Positions 14,999 to 24,203 of a stretch of DNA of 46,351 bases are shown in pieces. How positions within the stretch are numbered: the first letter of the stretch is position 1; each line of letters begins with the position of its first letter. A program made the position numbers and the translations under genes. Origin of the DNA: an uncultured Eubacteriales bacterium. GTDB lineage: Bacteria; Bacillota; Clostridia; Christensenellales; Aristaeellaceae. Below the pieces are notes generated by a model. It saw only the letters and a program-made list of their open reading frames with translations. It was not told where the DNA came from and did not search any database. The stretch lies in contig ONCV01000016.1 of assembly GCA_900316415.1 (NCBI GenBank), positions 1 to 46,351 of the forward strand, written 5' to 3'.

Positions 14999-16867
14999 TC
15001 AGTTCCCCCGGCGCGTCACGCCGACGTAGATCCGCTCCGGCTTGGGGGTGTAGGTGTCGCTGTACAGCATCACCCGCTCCAGCTCCGTGTTGCCGCTGTA
15101 CTTGACGCGGTAGCTCTCCACCACGTAGCCGGGCTTGGCCTTGGAAACGCTCTTCTCCTGATCCGTGTAGGTCACGTAGGTGGCGTCCTTGTCCTTCACA
15201 TAGACCGGCTTCTCCGGCGGATCCAGCTCCTGCACGGTCTTGCACTCGATCTCATACCGGACGTCGCCCATGTCCTCGCCGTACATCATGACCTTCGCGA
15301 TCAGCCGGCGCTTGTTGCTGGGGTCCTGCTGCACGGCGGCGACCATGTAAATCGGCTGCTCCGTGTTGTTCTTGAAGACCAGGTCGATCTTCCGCTTGTT
15401 GACCCAGTAGACTGTGGCGTCCTTGCCGTATTCGGTATAGTTCACCGCGTCGGAATGGGGCTCCCGCTTCACGATCTGGAGGCCCGCGCAGACCGCCGCC
15501 TGATAGACGGTGGTGCTGGCCTGGCAGACGCCGCCGCCGATGCCCATCACATGCTCCCCGTAGGCGTACTCAATGGCGGGATAGAAGCCGTTGGCCTCCG
15601 TCCGCTGCCCGACCACGTTGTTGAAGCTGAACTGGGCGCCGGGATCCAGCACGTATCCGTTGATGAATTCGAAGGATCGCCGGATATTGTTGTTCCGCTC
15701 GTCCGTCGAGGAGGTGGAGATGGGGGTGTAGACCGAGGACCGGAGCATGTAATGCTTCTGCAGGTCCACCAGCTTCGTGTCGGGCTCCACCGTCTCCGGC
15801 TGCAGCTCCACCGATCCGCTGGTCATGGTGGCCACCATGTGGTACAGCTCCTCCCGCAGCTCCGCCGTATCCAGCCGCAGGCCCCTGGATTCCTCCTGGA
15901 AGGAGAAGGGATAGGCCTGGGTGGGATCAAAGCTCAGCAGCCGGGCGTTCACCGCCTGGGTGTCGATCTGGCTCTTGACCTGGGCCAGCACGTTGTCAAT
16001 CACGGAGGTGTCCCCGCTGGGGGTGGCCGTGAAGGCCTCGTAGGGCGTCTCCCGCAGCGCGTCCATGGCCGCGAAGCGCTCCTCCTCGGTTCCGGTATGC
16101 CCCTGGGCCCAGGCCTCGTTCAGCACCTGGCCGATATCCACGCTCATGCCCAGCATGCCGGCGTTGATCTGCGCCATCTGGGCGCCCTGCCAGGTCAGGG
16201 TCACGTGCCACGCGTCGTTCCGCTGCTGGATCTGGCTCTGCACGGTGTTCAGCCCCTGCTCCGGGGTCATGCCGCCCAGGTTGATGCCGTCCACGTACAC
16301 CCCCGGCACGAACAGATTGTCATAGGGGGAAACCGTGTCGTGGATCTCCTTCGTGCGCAGATAGGACCGGATGCCGAAGAAGCCCCCGGTTCCGATCACT
16401 CCGGCCAGCAGCACCAGGGCCGTGATCAGCCCGGCGCGGCTCTTTTTCTTCGGCGCCGCCGCCGCGGCACCGCTGCCGCCGGGAACGGGAATCTCCCCCG
16501 TGTATCCCCGGAGCGCTCCGTGCCGCGAGGTCTCGGAGGAAACGCGGTTCCGCTCCTCCTGCTGCCGGCGGCGGCGGTGCTGCTCCTGCTGATAGGCCTG
16601 CTGCTGGCGCAGGTACTCCTGCTGCATGGCCTGCTGCCGCAGGTATTCCTGCTGCATCGCCTGCTGCCGGGCGTATTCCTGCTGCTGCAGATACATCTGC
16701 TCCTCCCGGGTCATCGGGGGGTAGTTCTCCCCGCCGGCCTGGGGAATGGGGGAGGGCGGAACGCCCTGGCCCGGAGCCGCCTGCATCCGCTGCGCCGCCT
16801 GGCTCACCCGCTCCGGCGCTTCCTCATACTTCGCCGCCCGGCGGGTTCTTCCGTTTCCGTCCGCCAT
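14999..16867 (-). CDS. VanW-family membrane protein with a Gln-rich cytoplasmic segment
   Basis: A 622-residue single-pass protein. Residues 1-140 are cytoplasmic and low complexity, with QQ(E/A)YxRQQAMQQ repeats; one membrane helix (AGLITALVLLAGVIGTGG) follows; the rest is outside. The external part holds a putative peptidoglycan-binding domain (about 185-330) and a VanW domain (about 365-500: GAQFSFNNVVGQRT, GIGGGVCQASTTVYQAA). It ends in a G5-like segment. VanW proteins are found with cell-wall genes in Gram-positives, but the activity is unknown. The start at 16867 has AAGGAGGGG. The nucleotide repeats coding for the Gln-rich segment could expand or contract. Confidence 0.85.
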   Translation of the reverse strand: MADGNGRTRRAAKYEEAPERVSQAAQRMQAAPGQGVPPSPIPQAGGENYPPMTREEQMYLQQQEYARQQAMQQEYLRQQAMQQEYLRQQQAYQQEQHRRRRQQEERNRVSSETSRHGALRGYTGEIPVPGGSGAAAAAPKKKSRAGLITALVLLAGVIGTGGFFGIRSYLRTKEIHDTVSPYDNLFVPGVYVDGINLGGMTPEQGLNTVQSQIQQRNDAWHVTLTWQGAQMAQINAGMLGMSVDIGQVLNEAWAQGHTGTEEERFAAMDALRETPYEAFTATPSGDTSVIDNVLAQVKSQIDTQAVNARLLSFDPTQAYPFSFQEESRGLRLDTAELREELYHMVATMTSGSVELQPETVEPDTKLVDLQKHYMLRSSVYTPISTSSTDERNNNIRRSFEFINGYVLDPGAQFSFNNVVGQRTEANGFYPAIEYAYGEHVMGIGGGVCQASTTVYQAAVCAGLQIVKREPHSDAVNYTEYGKDATVYWVNKRKIDLVFKNNTEQPIYMVAAVQQDPSNKRRLIAKVMMYGEDMGDVRYEIECKTVQELDPPEKPVYVKDKDATYVTYTDQEKSVSKAKPGYVVESYRVKYSGNTELERVMLYSDTYTPKPERIYVGVTRRGN

Positions 16868-17000
16868 GCCGTTCCCCCTCCTTTCCTTTATGCTGTATTC
16901 CAATCTTTCCTCCGGGATTCCCCCGAAGCGGCGCGGCGGCGGAGGGGATGCTCCTCTCCGCCGGATCCGCCGCCTTTTCCGGGCACGCTGACCCGGGGGC

Positions 17001-19070
17001 TCAGTCGTTCAGATATTCGGTGGTGTCTTTCTCCGGCGCGGGATGGAAGCCCTCCGGCATTTTCGCGGGGGTCTCCTCCGTCCCTTCCGTTCCGGGGTTC
17101 TCCGGCGTCTCCGCCGGCTTGTCCTCCGGCTGCTCCGCGGGCGCGTCCTTCAGGATCTCCTTCAGTTCCCGGGGCTTGTCCGCCGTGTCGCCGGTGGGCA
17201 TGATGCCCTGATCCATCAGCGCCACGAATTCCGCCCGGTTCAGGGTTTCCTGCTTCAGCAGGGCCTCCACCAGCATCTCCATCCGTTCCCGGTTCTCCCG
17301 GAGGATCTGGCGGGCCCGGTCATAGGCCTTCTCCAGCATGCGGCTGACCTCCCGGTCGATCCGGGCGGCCACCTCCTCGCTGTATTCGCGGCTCTGGCCG
17401 AATTCCATGCCGACGAAGACCTCCTGGTCGCTGCCCAGGTACACGGTGCCGATCTCGTCGCTCATGCCGAACTGGGTCACCATCTTCCGGCAGATCTCCG
17501 TGGCCCGCTTCAGGTCGCTGGAGGAGCCGGTGTAGATCTCGCCGAGGAAGACCTCCTCCGCGGCGTGGCCGCCCAGCATCATGGCCAGCTGGTCCGTCAG
17601 CTGCGTGCGGCTCATGTTGTCATGCTCCTCCGCGGGCAGGGCCAGCGTGTGGCCGGCCGCCATGCCCCGGGGCACGATGGTGATCAGGTGCACGTCGTCG
17701 CATCCGGGCAGCAGATGCCCGATGATGGCGTGGCCGCCCTCATGGTACGCCACCATGCGGCGGTCCTGCTCATTGACGCGGTGGCTCTTCTTTTCCGGCC
17801 CCATCTGGACCCGGGCGATGGCGTCCACCAGCAGCTGCTGGCTGATCTCCTTCTGCCGGGACCGGGTGGCCAGGATCGCGGCCTCGTTCATCACGTTTTC
17901 GAGATCCGCGCCCGTGGCGTAGGGCATGCGCTTCGCGATGTTGTTCAGATCCACGTCCGCCGCCAGGGGCTTGCCCCGGCTGTGGACCTTCAGGATGGCC
18001 ACGCGGCCGTCCTGATCCGGATAGTTGACCGTCACCTGCCGGTCGAACCGGCCGGGCCGCATCAGCGCCGGATCCAGAATGTCGCGGCGGTTGGTGGCCG
18101 CCATGACGATGATCCCCTCGTTGACGGCGAAGCCGTCCATCTCCACCAGCAGCTGGTTCAGGGTCTGCTCCCGCTCGTCGTGCCCGCCGCCCAGGCCCGC
18201 CCCGCGGTGCCGGCCCACGGCGTCGATCTCGTCGATGAAGACGATGGCCGGGGCCACCTTCTTCGCCTGGTCAAACAGGTCCCGCACCCGGCTGGCGCCG
18301 ACGCCGACGAACATCTCCACGAAGTCGCTGCCGCTGATGGAGAAGAAGGGAACCCCCGCCTCCCCGGCCACGGCCTTGGCCAGCAGCGTCTTGCCGGTTC
18401 CGGGCGGGCCGACCAGCAGCACGCCCTTGGGAATCCGGGCGCCCATTTCGGAATAGCCCTTCGGGTTCTTCAGGAAGTCGACCATCTCGGCCAGCTCTTC
18501 CTTTTCTTCCTCCGCGCCGGCCACGTCCGCGAAGGTGATCCGGTTCTTCGTCTGATCCGCCAGCTTCGCCCGGCTCCGGGAGAAGTTCATGACTCCCCGG
18601 CCGCCCATGCCGTTCTGGGAGCGGAGCATGAAGATCCAGAAGGCCGCCATCAGCGCCAGCATGATCAGGTACGGGATGAACTCATACCACCAGGGAATGT
18701 TCACCGGCGCCCGGTATTCGACGCTGAAGCCCAGATCGTGGACGGAAACCGTTTCCGGATCGACGCCCCGCTTGTTGGCCTCCATGATGCGCACCGTCTG
18801 CAGGAAATCGCTGCCGATGGTGGTCTCGAAATCAAAATCATTCTCCGGGAAGGCCAGGCTGGACACCGTGGTGTTCTTCTTCAGGCCCACCAGGGAGTTG
18901 TTCCGGATCGCCACCCGGGCCACCTTCCCGCTGTCGATCATGGACAGCAGCTCGGGATACTCGATCCGCTTGGACACCGTCTGATTCAGCCCGCCGTTCA
19001 GCAGAACCGCGATCAGCAGCAGGGTGCCCAGCAGCGCCAGATATCCCGCAATCCCTCTGTTCTTCTTCAA
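17001..19070 (-). CDS. ftsH: ATP-dependent zinc metalloprotease FtsH
   Basis: A 689-residue membrane AAA+ protease. Two membrane helices (about 8-26 and 124-148) bracket an external domain. The AAA+ domain follows with [19 protein letters not shown], the pore FVEMFVG, Walker [12 protein letters not shown] and the second region GRFDRQV. The zinc site is [10 protein letters not shown]. The C-terminal 60 residues are Glu/Pro/Thr-rich. It degrades membrane and some soluble proteins. The start is TTG (TTG AAG AAG AAC) after GGAGGA. It lies directly downstream of hpt, the conserved tilS-hpt-ftsH order of Bacillota. Confidence 0.96.
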   Translation of the reverse strand: MKKNRGIAGYLALLGTLLLIAVLLNGGLNQTVSKRIEYPELLSMIDSGKVARVAIRNNSLVGLKKNTTVSSLAFPENDFDFETTIGSDFLQTVRIMEANKRGVDPETVSVHDLGFSVEYRAPVNIPWWYEFIPYLIMLALMAAFWIFMLRSQNGMGGRGVMNFSRSRAKLADQTKNRITFADVAGAEEEKEELAEMVDFLKNPKGYSEMGARIPKGVLLVGPPGTGKTLLAKAVAGEAGVPFFSISGSDFVEMFVGVGASRVRDLFDQAKKVAPAIVFIDEIDAVGRHRGAGLGGGHDEREQTLNQLLVEMDGFAVNEGIIVMAATNRRDILDPALMRPGRFDRQVTVNYPDQDGRVAILKVHSRGKPLAADVDLNNIAKRMPYATGADLENVMNEAAILATRSRQKEISQQLLVDAIARVQMGPEKKSHRVNEQDRRMVAYHEGGHAIIGHLLPGCDDVHLITIVPRGMAAGHTLALPAEEHDNMSRTQLTDQLAMMLGGHAAEEVFLGEIYTGSSSDLKRATEICRKMVTQFGMSDEIGTVYLGSDQEVFVGMEFGQSREYSEEVAARIDREVSRMLEKAYDRARQILRENRERMEMLVEALLKQETLNRAEFVALMDQGIMPTGDTADKPRELKEILKDAPAEQPEDKPAETPENPGTEGTEETPAKMPEGFHPAPEKDTTEYLND

Positions 19071-19083
19071 GGATGGTTCCTCC

Positions 19084-19650
19084 TCATTTCTTCTCGTACA
19101 CTCTCGGGCTCAGCACGCCGATGTCCGGCAGATTCCGGTACGCCTGGTCGTAATCCAGCCCGTAGCCCACGACGAACTCGTCCGGGATGTTGAAGCAGCT
19201 GTAATCCACCTTCAGATCCGGCACCCGGCGCCGGGCGGGCTTGTCCAGCAGCGTCACGATGCAGATGGAGGCCGCGCCGCGGTGCTTCAGCATGCCCTGC
19301 AGGTAATTCAGCGTCACGCCGGAGTCCACGATGTCCTCCACGATGATGACATCCTTCCCGACGATGTCGTTGTCCAGGTCCTTCACCACCTTCACCACGC
19401 CGCTGGTCTTCGTGGCGCTGCCGTAGCTGGAGATCGCCATGAACTCCATGCTCAGGGGAAGGTCGATCTCCCGGACCAGATCCGTGAAGAAGACCGCGCC
19501 GCCCTTCAGGATGCAGACCATGACCGGCGCCTTGCCCCGGTATTTCTCCGTCAGGATCCCCCCGAGTTCCTTCACCTTCGCCGCGATTTCCTCCCGGGTC
19601 ACCAGAATCCGGGTCAGGTCCTGATAAATGGTTCCGTTTGCGTCAATCAT
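19084..19650 (-). CDS. hpt: Hypoxanthine phosphoribosyltransferase
   Basis: A 188-residue purine-salvage enzyme that joins hypoxanthine or guanine to PRPP. The PRPP-binding motif is VIIVEDIVDSGVTLNYL; the N-terminal CILKGGAVFFTDL and the C-terminal PDEFVVGYGLDY are typical. Its start overlaps the end of tilS by 8 nt, and ftsH follows after 13 nt, so the three form one transcription unit. Confidence 0.95.
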   Translation of the reverse strand: MIDANGTIYQDLTRILVTREEIAAKVKELGGILTEKYRGKAPVMVCILKGGAVFFTDLVREIDLPLSMEFMAISSYGSATKTSGVVKVVKDLDNDIVGKDVIIVEDIVDSGVTLNYLQGMLKHRGAASICIVTLLDKPARRRVPDLKVDYSCFNIPDEFVVGYGLDYDQAYRNLPDIGVLSPRVYEKK

Positions 19651-20752
19651 GCTGCTCCTCTTTCCGCTGTCCTGCCGGGATTCCGGTCAGGATCTCCTTT
19701 GGGTTTTCTTCGTTTCCTTCTCTCCGGGGATTCTCCGTCCCCGGCGCCGGTTCGGCCCCGCCGCTCCGCCGGGCCGGCCGGTTGTTCCGCGTCCGGTCCC
19801 CCGGCGTCATCAGGCGCAGGGTCCGCTTTTCCCGCCGGGCCCGCCAGCCCCCGGGAAGATTGATGATGGTTCCCCGGGGCGCCTCCGCCAGGCCCGCCAG
19901 CCGCGCGGTCTGCTCATAGCTCAGCGCCCGCTCGTCCAGCCGGGGTCCCTCCCGGCGCCACCACATCCGCAGCGTCCGGACCCGCAGGGCTTCCGGCAGC
20001 TCCCGCAGGGCGTCCGTCTCCAGGCCCTCCGGGCCGAGCCGCTCCCGCAGGAATTGCTCCGCCTCCGCCGCCAGGGTGTCCCCGTCCCGCCCGATCAGCT
20101 CCGCCGCCCGGGCGATCCTTGCGCCGGCTCCCGGCGCCATCTCCTCCATCCGGGGGAGCAGGTCCCGCCGGATCCGGTTCCGCAGATAGCGGTCCTCCCG
20201 GTTGCTGCTGTCCTCCCGCCAGGGGAGGCCGGCCTCCCGCAGGGCCGAGCGCAGCTCCGCGCCGGAGATGTCCAGCATCGGGCGCAGCAGCAGGTATCCG
20301 TCCCGCTCCTCCCGGGCCCGCATGGCCGCCAGCCCCTCCGGGCCGGCGCCCCGCAGCAGGCGCAGGAGAAAGGTTTCCGCCTGGTCGTCCCGCTGATGCG
20401 CCAGCACCAGCGTGCCGGCGCCGGTTTCCCGCATCGCCCGGGCGAAGGCCGCGTACCGGGCCTGCCGGGCCGTGTTTTCATCGCTCCGGCCGCCCAGGTC
20501 CGGGCGCTCGGTCCGCAGGGGAACCCGCAGCCCTTCGCACAGCCCGCGGACGAAGGCCTCGTCCGCGTCGGATTCCGCGCCGCGCAGCCCGTGGTTCACA
20601 TGGACCGCCCCCAGCCGGATCCGCCCCGCCTCCCGCAGGGGAAGCAGCAGATACAGCAGGGCCACCGAATCCGCCCCGCCGCTGAGTCCGATCAGGCAGT
20701 CGCCCTCCGGCAGGGGATGCAGCCGGGCCGCCAGCCGCGCCATTTCCGTCAT
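19643..20752 (-). CDS. tilS: tRNA(Ile)-lysidine synthetase
   Basis: A 369-residue PP-loop ATPase that attaches lysine to C34 of the CAT-anticodon tRNA-Ile so that it reads ATA. Motifs: the PP-loop GLSGGADSVALLYLL, HVNHGLRG, HQRDDQAETFLLRLLRG and EDSSNREDRYLRNRIR. The C-terminal part is shorter and more Arg-rich than in B. subtilis. The ATG overlaps the preceding stop as ATGA, so it is coupled to the low-complexity membrane protein gene upstream. Confidence 0.93.
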   Translation of the reverse strand: MTEMARLAARLHPLPEGDCLIGLSGGADSVALLYLLLPLREAGRIRLGAVHVNHGLRGAESDADEAFVRGLCEGLRVPLRTERPDLGGRSDENTARQARYAAFARAMRETGAGTLVLAHQRDDQAETFLLRLLRGAGPEGLAAMRAREERDGYLLLRPMLDISGAELRSALREAGLPWREDSSNREDRYLRNRIRRDLLPRMEEMAPGAGARIARAAELIGRDGDTLAAEAEQFLRERLGPEGLETDALRELPEALRVRTLRMWWRREGPRLDERALSYEQTARLAGLAEAPRGTIINLPGGWRARREKRTLRLMTPGDRTRNNRPARRSGGAEPAPGTENPRREGNEENPKEILTGIPAGQRKEEQHD

Positions 20753-22440
20753 GGGCGGAGCGGCGCCGCGCACACGTTGCACGGGCTCAGGTTCTTGTAC
20801 GCGTCGTCATTGATCTCCCCGTAGGTGAAATGACCCTTGAAGGGGAGGAATTTCGCATGGGTGCTCTTGCAGTTGGGATCCAGATGATACTTCTGGCCCC
20901 CGTCCGGGTTGTAGTACAGCACCGTGGCGGCGTTGACCAGGGGCTCCGGGGACGGGGTGTCCGTCGCCGCCAGCGCGGGATCCGGCGTCTCCGCCTCCTC
21001 ATAGGTCTTGAGGCTCTGGGGATCCACATACCACTCGTCCGCTTCCCTGACCATCAGCACGTTCAGCCGGTATTTCACCGGATCCTTGCCGTTGTTCCGG
21101 TCGATGGTGGCGGTGACCGTCACCGTGCGGGAGCTGTCCTCGCTGGTGCCGGAAACCTTTTCGATGGTGTAATCCAGGGGCGTCCGGTTCGCGATCAGGT
21201 GGAACAGCGCCGTTTTGGGCTCATCCGCCGAGCTCTGCCAGGAGGGCGAGCACAGCATCAGCATCTCGTCCTGCCGGTTGGCCGCCCAGTAGCGGAAGAA
21301 GCTGTCCAGCCGGTCCACCGTGGAGGTGTCGTCCTGCGCCGGCGTCGGCGTGGCCGGCGCCAGGGTCGGCTCCTGCGCCACGGTTCCGGCGCCGGAGAAA
21401 TTCGTCCCCTGTCCGCCCGAGGCGGCGGAGGCGGTCGCCGTCTGCCCGCTGGCGCCCGCCTCCGGAGAGGGGGTCCGCTGCCGGTCCCGGGGATTGAGCA
21501 CGCCCAGGGCGCTGAGCAGCGCCACCACGGTCAGCACGGCAAAAATGATCGTATAGCACAGCCGGCGGTTTCCGGAGATCAGGGGCTTGATCCAGAACAG
21601 GGCGATGGACCCCGCCGCCAGCACGGTGAACAACCAGCACAGCGCCGGCACCCGCAGGAACAGGCCCAGGCCCAGGAGCACCGCCAGCACCCCGCCCAGG
21701 GCGATCAGCATCCAGCTCTGGAACACGAAGGGCTGCTTCTTCACCGGCACCGCCGGGGGCACATACCCGCCGCCGTTCAGGGGAATCTGGCCCGGATAAT
21801 CCGCCGGCCCTCCCTGCCCCGGCTGGGGCACGCGGCCCATCTGGCTGTATCCCGGATAGGCGCCGGCCTGGGGATAGGTGTATCCCCCCGCGGCGGGCTG
21901 CCCGGCATAGCCTGTCTGCCCGGCATAGCCGCCCTGCGCATAGCCGCCCTGGGGGGCATAGCTTCCCTGCCCGGTGTATCCGGCCTGCGCCTGCCCGGCG
22001 TATCCGGCCTGCCCGGGATAGCCGGTCTGCCCGGCATAGTTTCCCTGCGCGGACCCGGCGTAGCCGCCCTGGGGGGTGTAGTTCCCCTGCCCGGCATAGC
22101 TGCCCTGCGCGGTCCCGGCATAGCCCGCCGGGGCGGCGCCGTATCCGGCCGGCTGGGTTCCCTGCGCGTATCCCTGGGGATTCGGGGCATAGCCCGTCCC
22201 CGCCTGGGGATAGTTCCAGGCCCCTCCCGACGGCTGCCCCGCGCCGGCGGGGGGGTAGTTCCCGGTGTTCCCGGGGGTATACCCGGCGTATCCCGTTCCG
22301 GAAGGCTGGGTGGGATATCCGCCCATCCCCGCCCAGGGCGAGCTCGGCCCCGGATTCTCCCCCGGGGTCTGCTGCCCGTATCCCGGCGCGGCCGGAGCCT
22401 GCCGGTTCGCGTCCTGCTGCTGGTTTCTTCCGAATAGCAT
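20749..22440 (-). CDS. Gly/Tyr/Gln-rich membrane protein with a C-terminal Cys motif
   Basis: A 563-residue protein of unknown function. Residues 1-235 are an extended Pro/Gly/Tyr/Gln-rich region with many GYAGQ, NYAGQ and GYTGQ repeats. About three hydrophobic segments follow (about 255-335), then a Ser/Thr/Pro linker and an external domain (about 385-480) like small NTF2-like or DUF lipoprotein modules. The last 55 residues contain YHLDPNCKSTH and LSPCNVC, resembling a small Cys/His metal-binding element. It is first in the operon with tilS, hpt and ftsH. The start at 22440 follows GGAAAGGA. The repeats are encoded by near-identical DNA, so length variation between strains is likely. Confidence 0.75.
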   Translation of the reverse strand: MLFGRNQQQDANRQAPAAPGYGQQTPGENPGPSSPWAGMGGYPTQPSGTGYAGYTPGNTGNYPPAGAGQPSGGAWNYPQAGTGYAPNPQGYAQGTQPAGYGAAPAGYAGTAQGSYAGQGNYTPQGGYAGSAQGNYAGQTGYPGQAGYAGQAQAGYTGQGSYAPQGGYAQGGYAGQTGYAGQPAAGGYTYPQAGAYPGYSQMGRVPQPGQGGPADYPGQIPLNGGGYVPPAVPVKKQPFVFQSWMLIALGGVLAVLLGLGLFLRVPALCWLFTVLAAGSIALFWIKPLISGNRRLCYTIIFAVLTVVALLSALGVLNPRDRQRTPSPEAGASGQTATASAASGGQGTNFSGAGTVAQEPTLAPATPTPAQDDTSTVDRLDSFFRYWAANRQDEMLMLCSPSWQSSADEPKTALFHLIANRTPLDYTIEKVSGTSEDSSRTVTVTATIDRNNGKDPVKYRLNVLMVREADEWYVDPQSLKTYEEAETPDPALAATDTPSPEPLVNAATVLYYNPDGGQKYHLDPNCKSTHAKFLPFKGHFTYGEINDDAYKNLSPCNVCAAPLRP

Positions 22441-22518
22441 GAATCTGGATCCTTTCCGCCGCCGTCCCCGCGGCCCCTTCATAAAGGAAGGCTCCGAAAA
22501 AAGTCACGACAAAACCGC

Positions 22519-22534
22519 GAGCAGATATCTGCTC
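22519..22534. promoter_or_regulatory. Perfect 16-bp palindrome, possible operator
   Basis: GAGCAGATATCTGCTC lies just downstream of the -10 of the minus-strand promoter at 22543-22571, where a repressor would block the start of transcription. No cognate regulator is adjacent. Confidence 0.45.
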
Positions 22535-22542
22535 AGAGTGGT

Positions 22543-22571
22543 AGTTTACCATTTCCCGGCAGGCTTGTAAA
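22543..22571 (-). promoter_or_regulatory. Promoter of the membrane protein-tilS-hpt-ftsH operon
   Basis: On the minus strand, -35 TTTACA (22566-22571), 17-bp spacer, -10 TAAACT (22543-22548). Confidence 0.55.
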
Positions 22572-22598
22572 CCTTAAATTTGATAGAATTGTAACAAA

Positions 22599-22627
22599 TT
22601 GACAGGGATTTTCTGCTATGATATCAT
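22599..22627 (+). promoter_or_regulatory. Promoter of the polysaccharide operon
   Basis: -35 TTGACA (22599-22604), 17-bp spacer, -10 TATCAT (22622-22627), 31 bp before the TTG start of the sugar transferase. It is divergent from the promoter at 22543-22571. Confidence 0.7.
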
Positions 22628-22658
22628 GCGTAGCTTGAGAGGGAGGAGGCGGGTTTCC

Positions 22659-24203
22659 TTGGCGATTAAGACACGTTCCTTTCACCAGGTCAAATCGGAT
22701 CTGGCGATCGGAGCGATGACCGTTCTGCTGTACGGAATGCTCGCCGCCGTTTTTTTTGCCTGTCTCTCCGTGCCGAACATCTTCCTGCGCCATCTGAACC
22801 GGACGCTGGCGACGACGCTGCTGACCTTCATGGTCCTGATCATCGCCATGCACATGGTCTACGGCGGGTACGATGTGGGCCGGAAGAAGTCCAAGCCCGT
22901 GATTTCCGCCCTCATCATCGGCACGGTGATCACCGATCTGGTCTCCTATCTGCAGCTGGAGATCATGAACGTCAACGATAATTACAATGATCACCTGGTG
23001 CTCTTCGGGGTGGATCTGCTGTATCTGCTGCTGGCCATGGTGCTCCAGGTGGGGCTGATCATCCTCTTCGTCCGCCTGGGCAACGATCTGTATTTCCATT
23101 TCCATCCGCCCCGCTCCGTGCTGCTGATCATCGGGGAGGCGGATCAGGAGCTGCCCCTGCGGGCCAAGATCGCCCGGTATCAGCTGCAGTGGACGGTGAC
23201 GGACTGCGCGCTGTATACCGATCCGGACCTGCGGCAGCGGATCCGCGCCAGCGAGGTGGTCTTCCTGGGCCAGATTCCGCAGACGGACAAGGCCCTCATC
23301 CTCAAGCAGTGCTACGACCTGCGCAAGGACATCATGTGCAAGGCCCAGCTGCAGGAGACGATCCTGTGCAATTCCCGCCCCGCCATCGTGGACGACGCCC
23401 CCTTCCTGGAGATGGAATTCTTCAAGATGTCCTTCTATCAGCGGGCGGTCAAGCGGCTGGGGGATATCTTCATTTCCCTGTTCTCCCTGATTCTGCTCTC
23501 CCCGCTCATGGGGATCATCGCCCTGGCCATCAAGGCGGAGGACGGGGGGCCCGTCTTCTTCCGCCAGACCCGGCTGACGATCCGGGGCTGGGAGTTCACG
23601 ATCTGGAAGTTCCGGACCATGAAGGTGGAGGCCTCCCTGCACGACAATCAGGTGTCCACCGCGATCCACGATCCGCGGATCACCCGGGTCGGACGGCTGA
23701 TCCGCCGCTTCCGCATGGATGAGATTCCCCAGTTCCTCAACGTGCTGAAGGGCGAGATGAGCCTGGTGGGTCCCCGGCCGGAGATGCTGTCCAACATCGA
23801 GCGGTACAAGGAGAGCTATCCGGATTTTGCCTACCGGGAAAAGATGAAGGCCGGCATCACCGGATACGCCCAGATCGAGGGCCGGTACAACACGACGCCG
23901 GAAGACAAGCTGATGCTGGACCTGATGTACATCGAAAGCTTCTCCATCTGGCTGGATATCAAGCTGCTGATGCGCACGGCGACCGTCATCTTCAAGCGTG
24001 ATTCGACGCAGGGCTTCGTCCCCGCTCCGGGGAAAAAGCCCGTCGATACAGCTCCGCAGAATGCCCCTTCCGCCCCCGCGGAAGCGGCCGGGCCGGATCC
24101 CGCCGCCGAAAAGGCCGCGCCGGGTCCCGCCGCGGAGCCCCAACCCCCGGAACCCATGTCCACAGGAAATTCTCAACGAAGGAGAAGGAGTGAAAACAGA
24201 TGA
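22659..24203 (+). CDS. Polyprenyl glycosylphosphotransferase (bacterial sugar transferase)
   Basis: A 514-residue membrane enzyme that transfers a sugar phosphate from a UDP-sugar to undecaprenyl phosphate, the first step of exopolysaccharide or capsule synthesis. Four N-terminal membrane helices (about 18-140) precede a Rossmann-like segment, one more helix (about 265-290) and the catalytic domain with KRLGDIFISL, PVFFRQTR, KFRTM, RRFRMDEIPQFLNVLKGEMSLVGPRPE and KPGITGYAQI-like KAGITGYAQIEGRYN. The C-terminal 60 residues are Pro/Ala-rich. The start is TTG at 22659 after GGAGGAGG. It overlaps the next gene by 4 nt. Confidence 0.92.
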   Translation: MAIKTRSFHQVKSDLAIGAMTVLLYGMLAAVFFACLSVPNIFLRHLNRTLATTLLTFMVLIIAMHMVYGGYDVGRKKSKPVISALIIGTVITDLVSYLQLEIMNVNDNYNDHLVLFGVDLLYLLLAMVLQVGLIILFVRLGNDLYFHFHPPRSVLLIIGEADQELPLRAKIARYQLQWTVTDCALYTDPDLRQRIRASEVVFLGQIPQTDKALILKQCYDLRKDIMCKAQLQETILCNSRPAIVDDAPFLEMEFFKMSFYQRAVKRLGDIFISLFSLILLSPLMGIIALAIKAEDGGPVFFRQTRLTIRGWEFTIWKFRTMKVEASLHDNQVSTAIHDPRITRVGRLIRRFRMDEIPQFLNVLKGEMSLVGPRPEMLSNIERYKESYPDFAYREKMKAGITGYAQIEGRYNTTPEDKLMLDLMYIESFSIWLDIKLLMRTATVIFKRDSTQGFVPAPGKKPVDTAPQNAPSAPAEAAGPDPAAEKAAPGPAAEPQPPEPMSTGNSQRRRRSENR

